Positions 38,048-51,523 of a DNA stretch of 64,000 nt are shown here, in pieces. The notes below the pieces were generated by a model that saw only the letters and a list, made by a program, of their open reading frames with translations, had not been told where the DNA came from and made no database searches. Source of the DNA: Cladorhizidae sp. MBARI D1340-BT2 (taxonomy: Eukaryota > Porifera > Demospongiae > Poecilosclerida > Cladorhizidae); the NCBI GenBank assembly GCA_028752905.1, contig JAQNBH010000012.1, positions 20,301,545 through 20,365,544 of the forward strand. The letters run 5' to 3'. The position numbers and the translations under genes are program-made. Within the stretch, counting starts at the first letter, position 1. Each line of letters starts with the position of its first letter.

Positions 38048-38931
38048 TCAAGATAGAGAACAAATAATGAAACCTATCATTCGAATCATATCAAGTCCAT
38101 TACAGTGAAGTATGCAGAATATTATGGATGTTTGATATCAACAGAGAGCACAGGGAGAGACCTATCTTAATAGCTATATATCAAGTTTATACAGTGAAGT
38201 GTGGAGAATCTATGAAGCTAACCTGTTTAGCATCAAGATAGAGAACACATAGAGAAACCTATCTTGTGATTCTATGTATGCAGAATATACGGATGTTTGG
38301 TATCAAGAGAGAGAACAGAGAGAGGCCTACCTTTAGAGCTATATATCAAGTCTATTCAGTGAAGTGTGGAGAATCTATGAAGCTAACATGTTTAGCTCAA
38401 GATAGAGAACACTGAGAGATACCTATCTTGCAAGTCCATTACAGTGAAGTGTGCAGAATATATGGATGTTTGGTATCAAGAGAGAGCACTTAGAGAGTCC
38501 TATCTTAATAGCTATACATCAAGTCTATTCAGTGAAGTGTGGATAATCTACGAAGCTAACATGTCATAACTGCCCTAATTAACAAGACCAAAGTCCCAGA
38601 TTTTGTCAACTGATAGAGAAGGCCCTTATCTGCAACATGTCAACAGATTATCAATAAATGTAGTGGTTTTTCACTGGCAGGCCACCGCTTTGGAAACTGG
38701 AAAACGCCAGGAAAGATCTCAAACCTTACCACTTCAAATCACCATAACTTGCTAATACTTAGAGTACTCAAAATTTTGGCATGTACAAAAGACAGATAAT
38801 TAGAAGGGCTATCCGGTGATATAAAAATTATCTTTTTGGGGTAAAGTGTAGAAATGTTATGAGCTTTACGGCAAAATAACAAGATTTTTGGGGGGAAAAT
38901 GAGAAACATATAGACCAAATTAGGGCAAATA
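38048..38931 (+). repeat. Satellite monomer m43, 884 bp (S)
   Basis: It matches m37 (caaataatg, tttggaaactgg, gatctc, agaaatgtt), except that gcatgtac replaces gcacgtac. Confidence 0.95.
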
Positions 38932-39839
38932 TCAAGATAGAGAACACATAATGAAACCTATCATTCGAATCATATCAAGTCCATTACAGTGAAGTGTGAA
39001 GAATATTATGGATGTTTGATATCAACAGAGAGCACAGGGAGAGACCTATCTTAATAGCTATATATCAAGTTTATACAGTGAAGTGTGGAGAATCTATGAA
39101 GCTAACCTGTTTAGCATCAAGATAGAGAACACATAGAGAAACCTATCTTGTGATTCTATGTATGCAGAATATACGGATGTTTGGTATCAAGAGAGAGAAC
39201 AGAGAGAGGCCTACCTTTAGAGCTATATATCAAGTCTATTCAGTGAAGTGTGGAGAATCTATGAAGCTAACATGTTTAGCTCAAGATAGAGAACACTGAG
39301 AGATACCTATCTTGCAAGTCCATTACAGTGAAGTGTGCAGAATATATGGATGTTTGGTATCAAGAGAGAGCACTTAGAGAGTCCTATCTTAATAGCTATA
39401 CATCAAGTCTATTCAGTGAAGTGTGGATAATCTACGAAGCTAACATGTTTAGCATCAAGTAAGAGTACAATTCATAACTGCCCTAATTAACAAGACCAAA
39501 GTCCCAGATTTTGTCAACTGATAGAGAAGGCCCTTATCTGCAACATGTCAACAGATTATCAATAAATGTAGTGGTTTTTCACTGGCAGGCCACCGCTTTG
39601 GCAACTGGAAAACGCCAGGAAAGATCGCAAACCTTACCACTTCAAATCACCATAACTTGCTAATACTTAGAGTACTCAAACTTTTGGTACGTACAAAAGA
39701 CAGATAATTAGAAGGGCTATTCGGTGATATAAAAATTAGCTTTTTTGAGTAAAGTGTAGAAAAGTTATGAGCTTTACGGCAAAATAACAAGATTTTGGGG
39801 GGGGAAATGAGAAACATATAGACCAAATTAGGGCAAATA
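38932..39839 (+). repeat. Satellite monomer m44, 908 bp (L)
   Basis: It matches m38 (gtgtgaagaat, ggtacgtac, ttcggtg, T6gag); tract2 T4G8A3. Confidence 0.95.
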
Positions 39840-40723
39840 TCAAGATAGAGAACACATAATGAAACCTATCATTCGAATCATATCAAGTCCATTACAGTGA
39901 AGTGTGCAGAATATTATGGATGTTTGATATCAACAGAGAGCACAGGGAGAGACCTATCTTAATAGCTATATATCAAGTTTATACAGTGAAGTGTGGAGAA
40001 TCTATGAAGCTAACCTGTTTAGCATCAAGAAAGAGAACACATAGAGAAACATATCTTGTGATTCTATGTATGCAGAATATATGGATGTTTGGTATCAAGA
40101 GAGAGAACAGAGAGAGGCCTACCTTTAGAGCTATATATCAAGTCTATTCAGTGAAGTGTGGAGAATCTATGAAGCTAACATGTTTAGCTCAAGATAGAGA
40201 ACACTGAGAGATACCTATCTTGCAAGTCCATTACAGTGAAGTGTGCAGAATATATGGATGTTTGGTATCAAGAGAGAGCACTTAGAGAGTCCTATCTTAA
40301 TAGCTATACATCAAGTCTATTCAGTGAAGTGTGGATAATCTACGAAGCTAACATGTCATAACTGCCCTAATTAACAAGACCAAAGTCCCAGATTTTGTCA
40401 ACTGATAGAGAAGGCCCTTATCTGCAACATGTCAACAGATTATCAATAAATGTAGTGGTTTTTCACTGGCAGGCCACCGCTTTGGCAACTGGAAAACGCC
40501 AGGAAAGATCGCAAACCTTACCACTTCAAATCACCATAACTTGCTAATACTTAGAGTACTCAAACTTTTGGCACATACAAAAGACAGATAATTAGAAGGG
40601 CTATCCGGTGATATAAAAATTATCTTTTTGGGGTAAAGTGTAGAAAAGTTATGAGCTTTACGGCAAAATAACAAGATTTTGGGGGGGAAAATGAGAAACA
40701 TATAGACCAAATTAGGGCAAATA
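39840..40723 (+). repeat. Satellite monomer m45, 884 bp (S)
   Basis: It matches m39 in A/B (agaaagag, catatc, atatggatg). U has gcacatac; tract1 T5G4; tract2 T4G7A4; no tta. Confidence 0.95.
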
Positions 40724-41610
40724 TCAAGATAGAGAACACATAATGAAACCTATCATTCGAATCATATCAAGTCCATTACAGTGAAGTGTGCAGAATATTA
40801 TGGATGTTTGATATCAACAGAGAGCACAGGGAGAGACCTATCTTAATAGCTATATATCAAGTTTATACAGTGAAGTGTGGAGAATCTATGAAGCTAACCT
40901 GTTTAGCATCAAGAAAGAGAACACATAGAGAAACATATCTTGTGATTCTATGTATGCAGAATATATGGATGTTTGGTATCAAGAGAGAGAACAGAGAGAG
41001 GCCTACCTTTAGAGCTATATATCAAGTCTATTCAGTGAAGTGTGGAGAATCTATGAAGCTAACATGTTTAGCTCAAGATAGAGAACACTGAGAGATACCT
41101 ATCTTGCAAGTCCATTACAGTGAAGTGTGCAGAATATATGGATGTTTGGTATCAAGAGAGAGCACTTAGAGAGTCCTATCTTAATAGCTATACATCAAGT
41201 CTATTCAGTGAAGTGTGGATAATCTACGAAGCTAACATGTCATAACTGCCCTAATTAACAAGACCAAAGTCCCAGATTTTGTCAACTGATAGAGAAGGCC
41301 CTTATCTGCAACATGTCAACAGATTATCAATAAATGTAGTGGTTTTTCACTGGCAGGCCACCGCTTTGGCAACTGGAAAACGCCAGGAAAGATCGCAAAC
41401 CTTACCACTTCAAATCACCATAACTTGCTAATACTTAGAGTACTCAAACTTTTGGCACATACAAAAGACAGATAATTAGAAGGGCTATCCGGTGATATAA
41501 AAATTATCTTTTTGGGGTAAAGTGTAGAAAAGTTATGAGCTTTACGGCAAAATAACAAGATTTTTGGGGGGGAAATTAGAAACATATTATAGACCAAATT
41601 AGGGCAAATA
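40724..41610 (+). repeat. Satellite monomer m46, 887 bp (S)
   Basis: Tandem duplicate of m45 with the same A/B marks, but it ends T5G7A3 plus tta as m39 does. Confidence 0.95.
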
Positions 41611-42499
41611 TCAAGATAGAGAACACATAATGAAACCTATCATTCGAATCATATCAAGTCCATTACAGTGAAGTGTGCAGAATATTATGGATGTTTGATA
41701 TCAACAGAGAGCACAGGGAGAGACCTATCTTAATAGCTATAAATTATATCAAGTTTATACAGTGAAGTGTGGAGAATCTATGAAGCTAACCTGTTTAGCA
41801 TCAAGATAGAGAACACATAGAGAAACCTATCTTGTGATTCTATGTATGCAGAATATACGGATGTTTGGTATCAAGAGAGAGAACAGAGAGAGGCCTACCT
41901 TTAGAGCTATATATCAAGTCTATTCAGTGAAGTGTGGAGAATCTATGAAGCTAACATGTTTAGCTCAAGATAGAGAACAATGAGAGATACCTATCTTGCA
42001 AGTCCATTACAGTGAAGTGTGCAGAATATATGGATGTTTGGTATCAAGAGAGAGCACTTAGAGAGTCCTATCTTAATAGCTATACATCAAGTCTATTCAG
42101 TGAAGTGTGGATAATCTACGAAGCTAACATGTCATAACTGCCCTAATTAACAAGACCAAAGTCCCAGATTTTGTCAACTGATAGAGAAGGCCCTTATCTG
42201 CAACATGTCAACAGATTATCAATAAATGTAGTGGTTTTTCACTGGCAGGCCACCGCTTTGGCAACTGGAAAACGCCAGGAAAGATCGCAAACCTTACCAC
42301 TTCAAATCACCATAACTTGCTAATACTTAGAGTACTGAAAATTTTGGCACGTACAAAGGACAGATAATTAGAAGGGCTATTCGGTGATATAAAAATTAGC
42401 TTTTTTGAGTAAAGTGTAGAAAAGTTATGAGCTTTACGGCAAAATAACAAGATTTTTGGGGGGAAAATGAGAAACATATAGACCAAATTAGGGCAAATA
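41611..42499 (+). repeat. Satellite monomer m47, 889 bp (S)
   Basis: AATTA and acaatgag; actgaaaa U with cacgtacaaagg, ttcggtg and T6gag; tract2 T5G6A4. It matches m40. Confidence 0.95.
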
Positions 42500-43386
42500 T
42501 CAAGATAGAGAACACATAATGAAACCTATCATTCGAATCATATCAAGTCCATTACAGTGAAGTGTGCAGAATATTATGGATGTTTGATATCAACATAGAG
42601 CACAGGGAGAGACCTATCTTAATAGCTATATATCAAGTTTATACAGTGAAGTGTGGAGAATCTATGAAGCTAACCTGTTTAGCATCAAGATAGAGAACAC
42701 ATAGAGAAACCTATCTTGTGATTCTATGTATGCAGAATATACGGATGTTTGGTATCAAGAGAGAGAACAGAGAGAGGCCTACCTTTAGAGCTATATATCA
42801 AGTCTATTCAGTGAAGTGTGGAGAATCTATGAAGCTAACATGTTTAGCTCAAGATAGAGAACACTGAGAGATACCTATCTTGCAAGTCCATTACAGTGAA
42901 GTGTGCAGAATATATGGATGTTTGGTATCAAGAGAGAGCACTTAGAGAGTCCTATCTTAATAGCTATACATCAAGTCTATTCAGTGAAGTGGGGATAATC
43001 TACGAAGCTAACATGTCATAACTGCCCTAATTAACAAGACCAAAGTCCCAGATTTTGTCAACTGATAGAGAAGGCCCTTATCTGCAACATGTCAACAGAT
43101 TATCAATAAATGTAGTGGTTTTTCACTGGCAGGCCACCGCTTTGGCAACTGGAAAACGCCAGGAAAGATCGCAAACCTTACCACTTCAAATCACCATAAC
43201 TTGCTAATACTTAGAGTACTCAAACTTTTGGCACATACAAAAGACAGATAATTAGAAGGGCTATCCGGTGATATAAAAATTATCTTTTTTGGGTAAAGTG
43301 TAGAAAAGTTATGAGCTTTACGGCAAAATAACAAGATTTTTGGGGGGAAAATTAGAAACATATTATAGACCAAATTAGGGCAAATA
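42500..43386 (+). repeat. Satellite monomer m48, 887 bp (S)
   Basis: Private caacatagagc in A and gtggggataatc in C. U has gcacatac; tract1 T6G3; ends with tta. Confidence 0.95.
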
Positions 43387-44275
43387 TCAAGATAGAGAAC
43401 ACATAATGAAACCTATCATTCGAATCATATCAAGTCCATTACAGTGAAGTGTGCAGAATATTATGGATGTTTGATATCAACAGAGAGCACAGGGAGAGAC
43501 CTATCTTAATAGCTATAAATTATATCAAGTTTATACAGTGAAGTGTGGAGAATCTATGAAGCTAACCTGTTTAGCATCAAGATAGAGAACACATAGAGAA
43601 ACCTATCTTGTGATTCTATGTATGCAGAATATACGGATGTTTGGTATCAAGAGAGAGAACAGAGAGAGGCCTACCTTTAGAGCTATATATCAAGTCTATT
43701 CAGTGAAGTGTGGAGAATCTATGAAGCTAACATGTTTAGCTCAAGATAGAGAACAATGAGAGATACCTATCTTGCAAGTCCATTACAGTGAAGTGTGCAG
43801 AATATATGGATGTTTGGTATCAAGAGAGAGCACTTAGAGAGTCCTATCTTAATAGCTATACATCAAGTCTATTCAGTGAAGTGTGGATAATCTACGAAGC
43901 TAACATGTCATAACTGCCCTAATTAACAAGACCAAAGTCCCAGATATTGTCAACTGATAGAGAAGGCCCTTATCTGCAACATGTCAACAGATTATCAATA
44001 AATGTAGTGGTTTTTCACTGGCAGGCCACCGCTTTGGCAACTGGAAAACGCCAGGAAAGATCGCAAACCTTACCACTTCAAATCACCATAACTTGCTAAT
44101 ACTTAGAGTACTGAAAATTTTGGCATGTACAAAGGACAGATAATTAGAAGGGCTATTCGGTGATATAAAGATTATCTTTTTTGGGTAAAGTGTAGAAAAG
44201 TTATGAGCTTTACGGCAAAATAACAAGATTTTTGGGGGGGAAATGAGAAACATATAGACCAAATTAGGGCAAATA
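43387..44275 (+). repeat. Satellite monomer m49, 889 bp (S)
   Basis: AATTA and acaatgag; cagatattg; actgaaaa U with gcatgtacaaagg, ttcggtg, ataaagattatc and T6G3; tract2 T5G7A3. Confidence 0.95.
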
Positions 44276-45186
44276 TCAAGATAGAGAACACATAATGAAA
44301 CCTATCATTCGAATCATATCAAGTCCATTACAGTGAAGTGTGCAGAATATTATGGATGTTTGATATCAACAGAGAGCACAGGGAGAGACCTATCTTAATA
44401 GCTATATATCAAGTTTATACAGTGAAGTGTGGAGAATCTATGAAGCTAACCTGTTTAGCATCAAGATAGAGAACACATAGAGAAACCTATCTTGTGATTC
44501 TATGTATGCAGAATATACGGATGTTTGGTATCAAGAGAGAGAACAGAGAGATGCCTACCTTTAGAGCTATATATCAAGTCTATTCAGTAAAGTGTGGAGA
44601 ATCTATGAAGCTAACATGTTTAGCTCAAGATAGAGAACACTGAGAGATACCTATCTTGCAAGTCCATTACAGTGAAGTGTGCAGAATATATGGATGTTTG
44701 GTATCAAGAGAGAGCACTTAGAGAGTCCTATCTTAATAGCTATACATCAAGTCTATTCAGTGAAGTGTGGATAATCTACGAAGCTAACATGTTTAGCATC
44801 AAGTAAGATTACAATTCATAACTGCCCTAATTAACAAGACCAAAGTCCCAGATTTTGTCAACTGATAGAGAAGGCCCTTATCTGCAACATGTCAACAGAT
44901 TATCAATAAATGTAGTGGTTTTTCACTGGCAGGCCACCGCTTTGGCAACTGGAAAACGCCAGGAAAGATCGCAAACCTTACCAATTCAAATCACCATAAC
45001 TTGCTAATACTTAGAGTACTCAAACTTTTGGCACATACAAAAGACAGATAATTAGAAGGGCTATCCGGTGATATAAAAATTATCTTTTTTGGGTAAAGTG
45101 TAGAAAAGTTATGAGCTTTACGGCAAAATAACAAGATTTTTGGGGGAAAAATTAGAAACATATTATAGACCAAATTAGGGCAAATA
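44276..45186 (+). repeat. Satellite monomer m50, 911 bp (L)
   Basis: Private agagatgcc and cagtaaagtg in B, aagattacaat in the 24-bp segment, and ccaattc in U; tract2 T5G5A5; ends with tta. Confidence 0.95.
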
Positions 45187-46102
45187 TCAAGATAGAGAAC
45201 ACATAATGAAACCTATCATTCGAATCATATCAAGTCCATTACAGTGAAGTGTGCAGAATATTATGGATGTTTGATATCAACAGAGAGCACAGGGAGAGAC
45301 CTATCTTAATAGCTATAAATTATATCAAATTTATACAGTGAAGTGTGGAGAATCTATGAAGCTAACCTGTTTAGCATCAAGATAGAGAACACATAGAGAA
45401 ACCTATCTTGTGATTCTATGTATGCAGAATATACGGATGTTTGATATCAAGAGAGAGAACAGAGAGAGGCCTACCTTTAGAGCTATATATCAAGTCTATT
45501 CAGTGAAGTGTGGAGAATCTATGAAGCTAACATGTTTAGCTCAAGATAGAGAACAATGAGAGATACCTATCTTGCAAGTCCATTACAGTGAAGTGTGCAG
45601 AATATATGGATGTTTGGTATCAAGAGAGAGCACTTAGAGAGTCCTATCTTAATAGCTATACATCAAGTCTATTCAGTGAAGTGTGGATAATCTACGAAGC
45701 TAACATGTTTAGCATCAAGTAAGAGTACAATTCATAACTGCCCTAATTAACAAGACCAAAGTCCCAGATTTTGTCAACTGATAGAGAAGGCCCTTATCTG
45801 CAACATGTCAACAGATTATCAATAAATGTAGTGGTTTTTCACTGGCAGGCCACCGCTTTGGCAACTGGAAAACGCCAGGAAAGATCGCAAACCTTACCAC
45901 TTCAAATCACCATAACTTGCTAATACTTAGAGTACTCAAACTTTTGGCACATACAAAAGACAGATAATTAGAAGGGCTATCCGGTGATATAAAAATTATC
46001 TTTTTTGGGTAAAGTGTAGAAAAGTTATGAGCTTTACGGCAAAATAACAAGATTTTTGGGGGGAAAATTAGAAACATATTATAGACCAAATTAGGGCAAA
46101 TA
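45187..46102 (+). repeat. Satellite monomer m51, 916 bp (L)
   Basis: AATTA, private caaatttatac, acaatgag; B has gtttgatatc. L, gcacatac and tta together give the longest class. Confidence 0.95.
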
Positions 46103-46991
46103 TCAAGATAGAGAACACATAATGAAACCTATCATTCGAATCATATCAAGTCCATAACAGTGAAGTGTGCAGAATATTATGGATGTTTGATATCAACAGA
46201 GAGCACAAGGAGAGACCTATCTTAATAGCTATAAATTATATCAAGTTTATACAGTGAAGTGTGGAGAATCTATGAAGCTAACCTGTTTAGCATCAAGATA
46301 GAGAACACATAGAGAAACCTATCTTGTGATTCTATGTATGCAGAATATACGGATGTTTGGTATCAAGAGAGAGAACAGAGAGAGGCCTACCTTTAGAGCT
46401 ATATATCAAGTCTATTCAGTGAAGTGTGGAGAATCTATGAAGCTAACATGTTTAGCTCAAGATAGAGAACAATGAGAGATACCTATCTTGCAAGTCCATT
46501 ACAGTGAAGTGTGCAGAATATATGGATGTTTGGTATCAAGAGAGAGCACTTAGAGAGTCCTATCTTAATAGCTATACATCAAGTCTATTCAGTGAAGTGT
46601 GGATAATCTACGAAGCTAACATGTCATAACTGCCCTAATTAACAAGACCAAAGTCCCAGATATTGTCAACTGATAGAGAAGGCCCTTATCTGCAACATGT
46701 CAACAGATTATCAATAAATGTAGTGGTTTTTCACTGGCAGGCCACCGCTTTGGCAACTGGAAAACGCCAGGAAAGATCGCAAACCTTACCACTTCAAATC
46801 ACCATAACTTGCTAATACTTAGAGTACTGAAAATTTTGGCATGTACAAAGGACAGATAATTAGAAGGGCTATTCGGTGATATAAAAATTAGCTTTTTTGA
46901 GTAAAGTGTAGAAAAGTTATGAGCTTTACGGCAAAATAACAAGATTTTTGGGGGGAAAATGAGAAACATATAGACCAAATTAGGGCAAATA
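46103..46991 (+). repeat. Satellite monomer m52, 889 bp (S)
   Basis: ccataacag, cacaagg, AATTA, acaatgag, cagatattg; actgaaaa U with gcatgtac, ttcggtg and T6gag. Confidence 0.95.
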
Positions 46992-47899
46992 TCAAGATAG
47001 AGAACACATAATGAAACCTATCATTCGAATCATATCAAGTCCATTACAGTGAAGTGTGCAGAATATTATGGATGTTTGATATCAACAGAGAGCACAGGGA
47101 GAGACCTATCTTAATAGCTATATATCAAGTTTATACAGTGAAGTGTGGAGAATCTATGAAGCTAACCTGTTTAGCATCAAGATAGAGAACACATAGAGAA
47201 ACCTATCTTGTGATTCTATGTATGCAGAATATACGGATGTTTGGTATCAAGAGAGAGAACAGAGAGAGGCCTACCTTTAGAGCTATATATCAAGTCTATT
47301 CAGTGAAGTGTGGAGAATCTATGAAGCTAACATGTTTAGCTCAAGATAGAGAACACTGAGAGATACCTATCTTGCAAGTCCATTACAGTGAAGTGTGCAG
47401 AATATATGGATGTTTGGTATCAAGAGAGAGCACTTAGAGAGTCCTATCTTAATAGCTATACATCAAGTCTATTCAGTGAAGTGTGGATAATCTACGAAGC
47501 TAACATGTTTAGCATCAAGTAAGAGTACAATTCATAACTGCCCTAATTAACAAGACCAAAGTCCCAGATTTTGTCAACTGATAGAGAAGGCCCTTATCTG
47601 CAACATGTCAACAGATTATCAATAAATGTAGTGGTTTTTCACTGGCAGGCCACCGCTTTGGCAACTGGAAAACGCCAGGAAAGATCGCAAACCTTACCAC
47701 TTCAAATCACCATAACTTGCTAATACTTAGAGTACTGAAAATTTTGGCATGTACAAAGGACAGATAATTAGAAGGGCTATTCGGTGATATAAAAATTAGC
47801 TTTTTTGAGTAAAGTGTAGAAAAGTTATGAGCTTTACGGCAAAATAACAAGATTTTTGGGGGGAAAATGAGAAACATATAGACCAAATTAGGGCAAATA
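46992..47899 (+). repeat. Satellite monomer m53, 908 bp (L)
   Basis: It is the only L monomer with an actgaaaa/gcatgtacaaagg U. A plain L front has been joined to an m52-like back. Confidence 0.95.
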
Positions 47900-48810
47900 T
47901 CAAGATAGAGAACACATAATGAAACCTATCATTCGAATCATATCAAGTCCATTACAGTGAAGTGTGCAGAATATTATGGATGTTTGATATCAACAGAGAG
48001 CACAGGGAGAGACCTATCTTAATAGCTATATATCAAGTTTATACAGTGAAGTGTGGAGAATCTATGAAGCTAACCTGTTTAGCATCAAGATAGAGAACAC
48101 ATAGAGAAACCTATCTTGTGATTCTATGTATGCAGAATATACGGATGTTTGGTATCAAGAGAGAGAACAGAGAGAGGCCTACCTTTAGAGCTATATATCA
48201 AGTCTATTCAGTGAAGTGTGGAGAATCTATGAAGCTAACATGTTTAGCTCAAGATAGAGAACACTGAGAGATACCTATCTTGCAAGTCCATTACAGTGAA
48301 GTGTGCAGAATATATGGATGTTTGGTATCAAGAGAGAGCACTTAGAGAGTCCTATCTTAATAGCTATACATCAAGTCTATTCAGTGAAGTGTGGATAATC
48401 TACGAAGCTAACATGTTTAGCATCAAGTAAGAGTACAATTCATAACTGCCCTAATTAACAAGACCAAAGTCCCAGATTTTGTCAACTGATAGAGAAGGCC
48501 CTTATCTGCAACATATCAACAGATTATCAATAAATGTAGTGGTTTTTCACTGGCAGGCCACCGCTTTGGCAACTGGAAAACGCCAGGAAAGATCGCAAAC
48601 CTTACCACTTCAAATCACCATAACTTGCTAATACTTAGAGTACTCAAACTTTTGGCACATACAAAAGACAGATAATTAGAAGGGCTATCCGGTGATATAA
48701 AAATTATCTTTTTTGGGTAAAGTGTAGAAAAGTTATGAGCTTTACGGCAAAATAACAAGATTTTTGGGGGGAAAATTAGAAACATATTATAGACCAAATT
48801 AGGGCAAATA
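47900..48810 (+). repeat. Satellite monomer m54, 911 bp (L)
   Basis: caacatatcaac in U (shared with m57), then gcacatac; tract2 T5G6A4; ends with tta. Confidence 0.95.
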
Positions 48811-49726
48811 TCAAGATAGAGAACACATAATGAAACCTATCATTCGAATCATATCAAGTCCATTACAGTGAAGTGTGCAGAATATTATGGATGTTTGATA
48901 TCAACAGAGAGCACAGGGAGAGACCTATCTTAATAGCTATAAATTATATCAAGTTTATACAGTGAAGTGTGGAGAATCTATGAAGCTAACCTGTTTAGCA
49001 TCAAGATAGAGAACACATAGAGAAACCTATCTTGTGATTCTATGTATGCAGAATATACGGATGTTTGGTATCAAGAGAGAGAACAGAGAGAGGCCTACCT
49101 TTAGAGCTATATATCAAGTCTATTCAGTGAAGTGTGGAGAATCTATGAAGCTAACATGTTTAGCTCAAGATAGAGAACAATGAGAGATACCTATCTTGCA
49201 AGTCCATTACAGTGAAGTGTGCAGAATATATGGATGTTTGGTATCAAGAGAGAGCACTTAGAGAGTCCTATCTTAATAGCTATACATCAAGTCTATTCAG
49301 TGAAGTGTGGATAATCTACGAAGCTAACATGTTTAGCATCAAGTAAGAGTACAATTCATAACTGCCCTAATTAACAAGACCAAAGTCCCAGATTTTGTCA
49401 ACTGATAGAGAAGGCCCTTATCTGCAACATGTCAACAGATTATCAATAAATGTAGTGGTTTTTCACTGGCAGGCCACCGCTTTGGCAACTGGAAAACGCC
49501 AGGAAAGATCGCAAACCTTACCACTTCAAATCACCATAACTTGCTAATACTTAGAGTACTCAAACTTTTGGCACATACAAAAGACAGATAATTAGAAGGG
49601 CTATCCGGTGATATAAAAATTATCTTTTTTGGGTAAAGTGTAGAAAAGTTATGAGCTTTACGGCAAAATAACAAGATTTTTGGGGGGAAAATTAGAAACA
49701 TATTATAGACCAAATTAGGGCAAATA
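48811..49726 (+). repeat. Satellite monomer m55, 916 bp (L)
   Basis: AATTA, acaatgag, L, gcacatac and tta. It matches m51 without its private changes. Confidence 0.95.
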
Positions 49727-50615
49727 TCAAGATAGAGAACACATAATGAAACCTATCATTCGAATCATATCAAGTCCATAACAGTGAAGTGTGCAGAATA
49801 TTATGGATGTTTGATATCAACAGAGAGCACAAGGAGAGACCTATCTTAATAGCTATAAATTATATCAAGTTTATACAGTGAAGTGTGGAGAATCTATGAA
49901 GCTAACCTGTTTAGCATCAAGATAGAGAACACATAGAGAAACCTATCTTGTGATTCTATGTATGCAGAATATACGGATGTTTGGTATCAAGAGAGAGAAC
50001 AGAGAGAGGCCTACCTTTAGAGCTATATATCAAGTCTATTCAGTGAAGTGTGGAGAATCTATGAAGCTAACATGTTTAGCTCAAGATAGAGAACAATGAG
50101 AGATACCTATCTTGCAAGTCCATTACAGTGAAGTGTGCAGAATATATGGATGTTTGGTATCAAGAGAGAGCACTTAGAGAGTCCTATCTTAATAGCTATA
50201 CATCAAGTCTATTCAGTGAAGTGTGGATAATCTACGAAGCTAACATGTCATAACTGCCCTAATTAACAAGACCAAAGTCCCAGATATTGTCAACTGATAG
50301 AGAAGGCCCTTATCTGCAACATGTCAACAGATTATCAATAAATGTAGTGGTTTTTCACTGGCAGGCCACCGCTTTGGCAACTGGAAAACGCCAGGAAAGA
50401 TCGCAAACCTTACCACTTCAAATCACCATAACTTGCTAATACTTAGAGTACTGAAAATTTTGGCATGTACAAAGGACAGATAATTAGAAGGGCTATTCGG
50501 TGATATAAAAATTAGCTTTTTTGAGTAAAGTGTAGAAAAGTTATGAGCTTTACGGCAAAATAACAAGATTTTTGGGGGGAAAATGAGAAACATATAGACC
50601 AAATTAGGGCAAATA
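49727..50615 (+). repeat. Satellite monomer m56, 889 bp (S)
   Basis: It matches m52 at all marks: ccataacag, cacaagg, AATTA, cagatattg and gcatgtac. Confidence 0.95.
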
Positions 50616-51523
50616 TCAAGATAGAGAACACATAATGAAACCTATCATTCGAATCATATCAAGTCCATTACAGTGAAGTGTGCAGAATATTATGGATGTT
50701 TGATATCAACAGAGAGCACAGGGAGAGACCTATCTTAATAGCTATATATCAAGTTTATACAGTGAAGTGTGGAGAATCTATGAAGCTAACCTGTTTAGCA
50801 TCAAGATAGAGAACACATAGAGAAACCTATCTTGTGATTCTATGTATGCAGAATATACGGATGTTTGGTATCAAGAGAGAGAACAGAGAGAGGCCTACCT
50901 TTAGAGCTATATATCAAGTCTATTCAGTGAAGTGTGGAGAATCTATGAAGCTAACATGTTTAGCTCAAGATAGAGAACACTGAGAGATACCTATCTTGCA
51001 AGTCCATTACAGTGAAGTGTGCAGAATATATGGATGTTTGGTATCAAGAGAGAGCACTTAGAGAGTCCTATCTTAATAGCTATACATCAAGTCTATTCAG
51101 TGAAGTGTGGATAATCTACGAAGCTAACATGTTTAGCATCAAGTAAGAGTACAATTCATAACTGCCCTAATTAACAAGACCAAAGTCCCAGATTTTGTCA
51201 ACTGATAGAGAAGGCCCTTATCTGCAACATATCAACAGATTATCAATAAATGTAGTGGTTTTTCACTGGCAGGCCACCGCTTTGGCAACTGGAAAACGCC
51301 AGGAAAGATCGCAAACCTTACCACTTCAAATCACCATAACTTGCTAATACTTAGAGTACTCAAACTTTTGGCACGTACAAAAGACAGATAATTAGAAGGA
51401 CTATCCGATGATATAAAAATTTTCTTTTTTGGGTAAAGTGTAGAAAAGTTATGAGCTTTACGGCAAAATAACAAGATTTTGGGGGGGGAAATGAGAAACA
51501 TATAGACCAAATTAGGGCAAATA
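50616..51523 (+). repeat. Satellite monomer m57, 908 bp (L)
   Basis: caacatatcaac; private gaaggactatccgatg and aatttttc in U; gcacgtac; tract2 T4G8A3. Confidence 0.95.

Larger units (their letters stand above)
31752..42499 (+). repeat. Block duplication, offset 5389 bp, with a nested single-monomer duplication
   Basis: m36-m40 (31752-36226) corresponds to m42-m47 (37140-42499). Rare marks repeat in order: T5G5A5 (m36, m42); caaataatg, tttggaaactgg, gatctc and agaaatgtt (m37, m43); gtgtgaagaat and ggtacgtac (m38, m44); agaaagag and atatggatg (m39, then both m45 and m46); AATTA with actgaaaa (m40, m47). The second copy has one extra monomer because m45/m46 is an 884-bp tandem duplication. Confidence 0.88.
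44276..51523 (+). repeat. Tetramer higher-order repeat, unit 3624 bp (m50-m53 / m54-m57)
   Basis: Lengths are 911, 916, 889, 908 in both units. m52 and m56 share ccataacag, cacaagg, cagatattg and gcatgtac. m51 and m55 share AATTA, L and tta. m53 and m57 differ in U, and m54 and m57 share caacatatcaac, so conversion has acted since. Confidence 0.82.

Noticed and set aside
34513..41091. Three plus-strand open frames of 101 codons (34513-34818, 39902-40207, 40786-41091)
   Set aside because: They occur only in m39, m45 and m46, where agatagag has become agaaagag and so removes a TAG. The three are copies of one event through the 5389-bp block duplication. The frame is made of the internal subrepeats and has no protein features.
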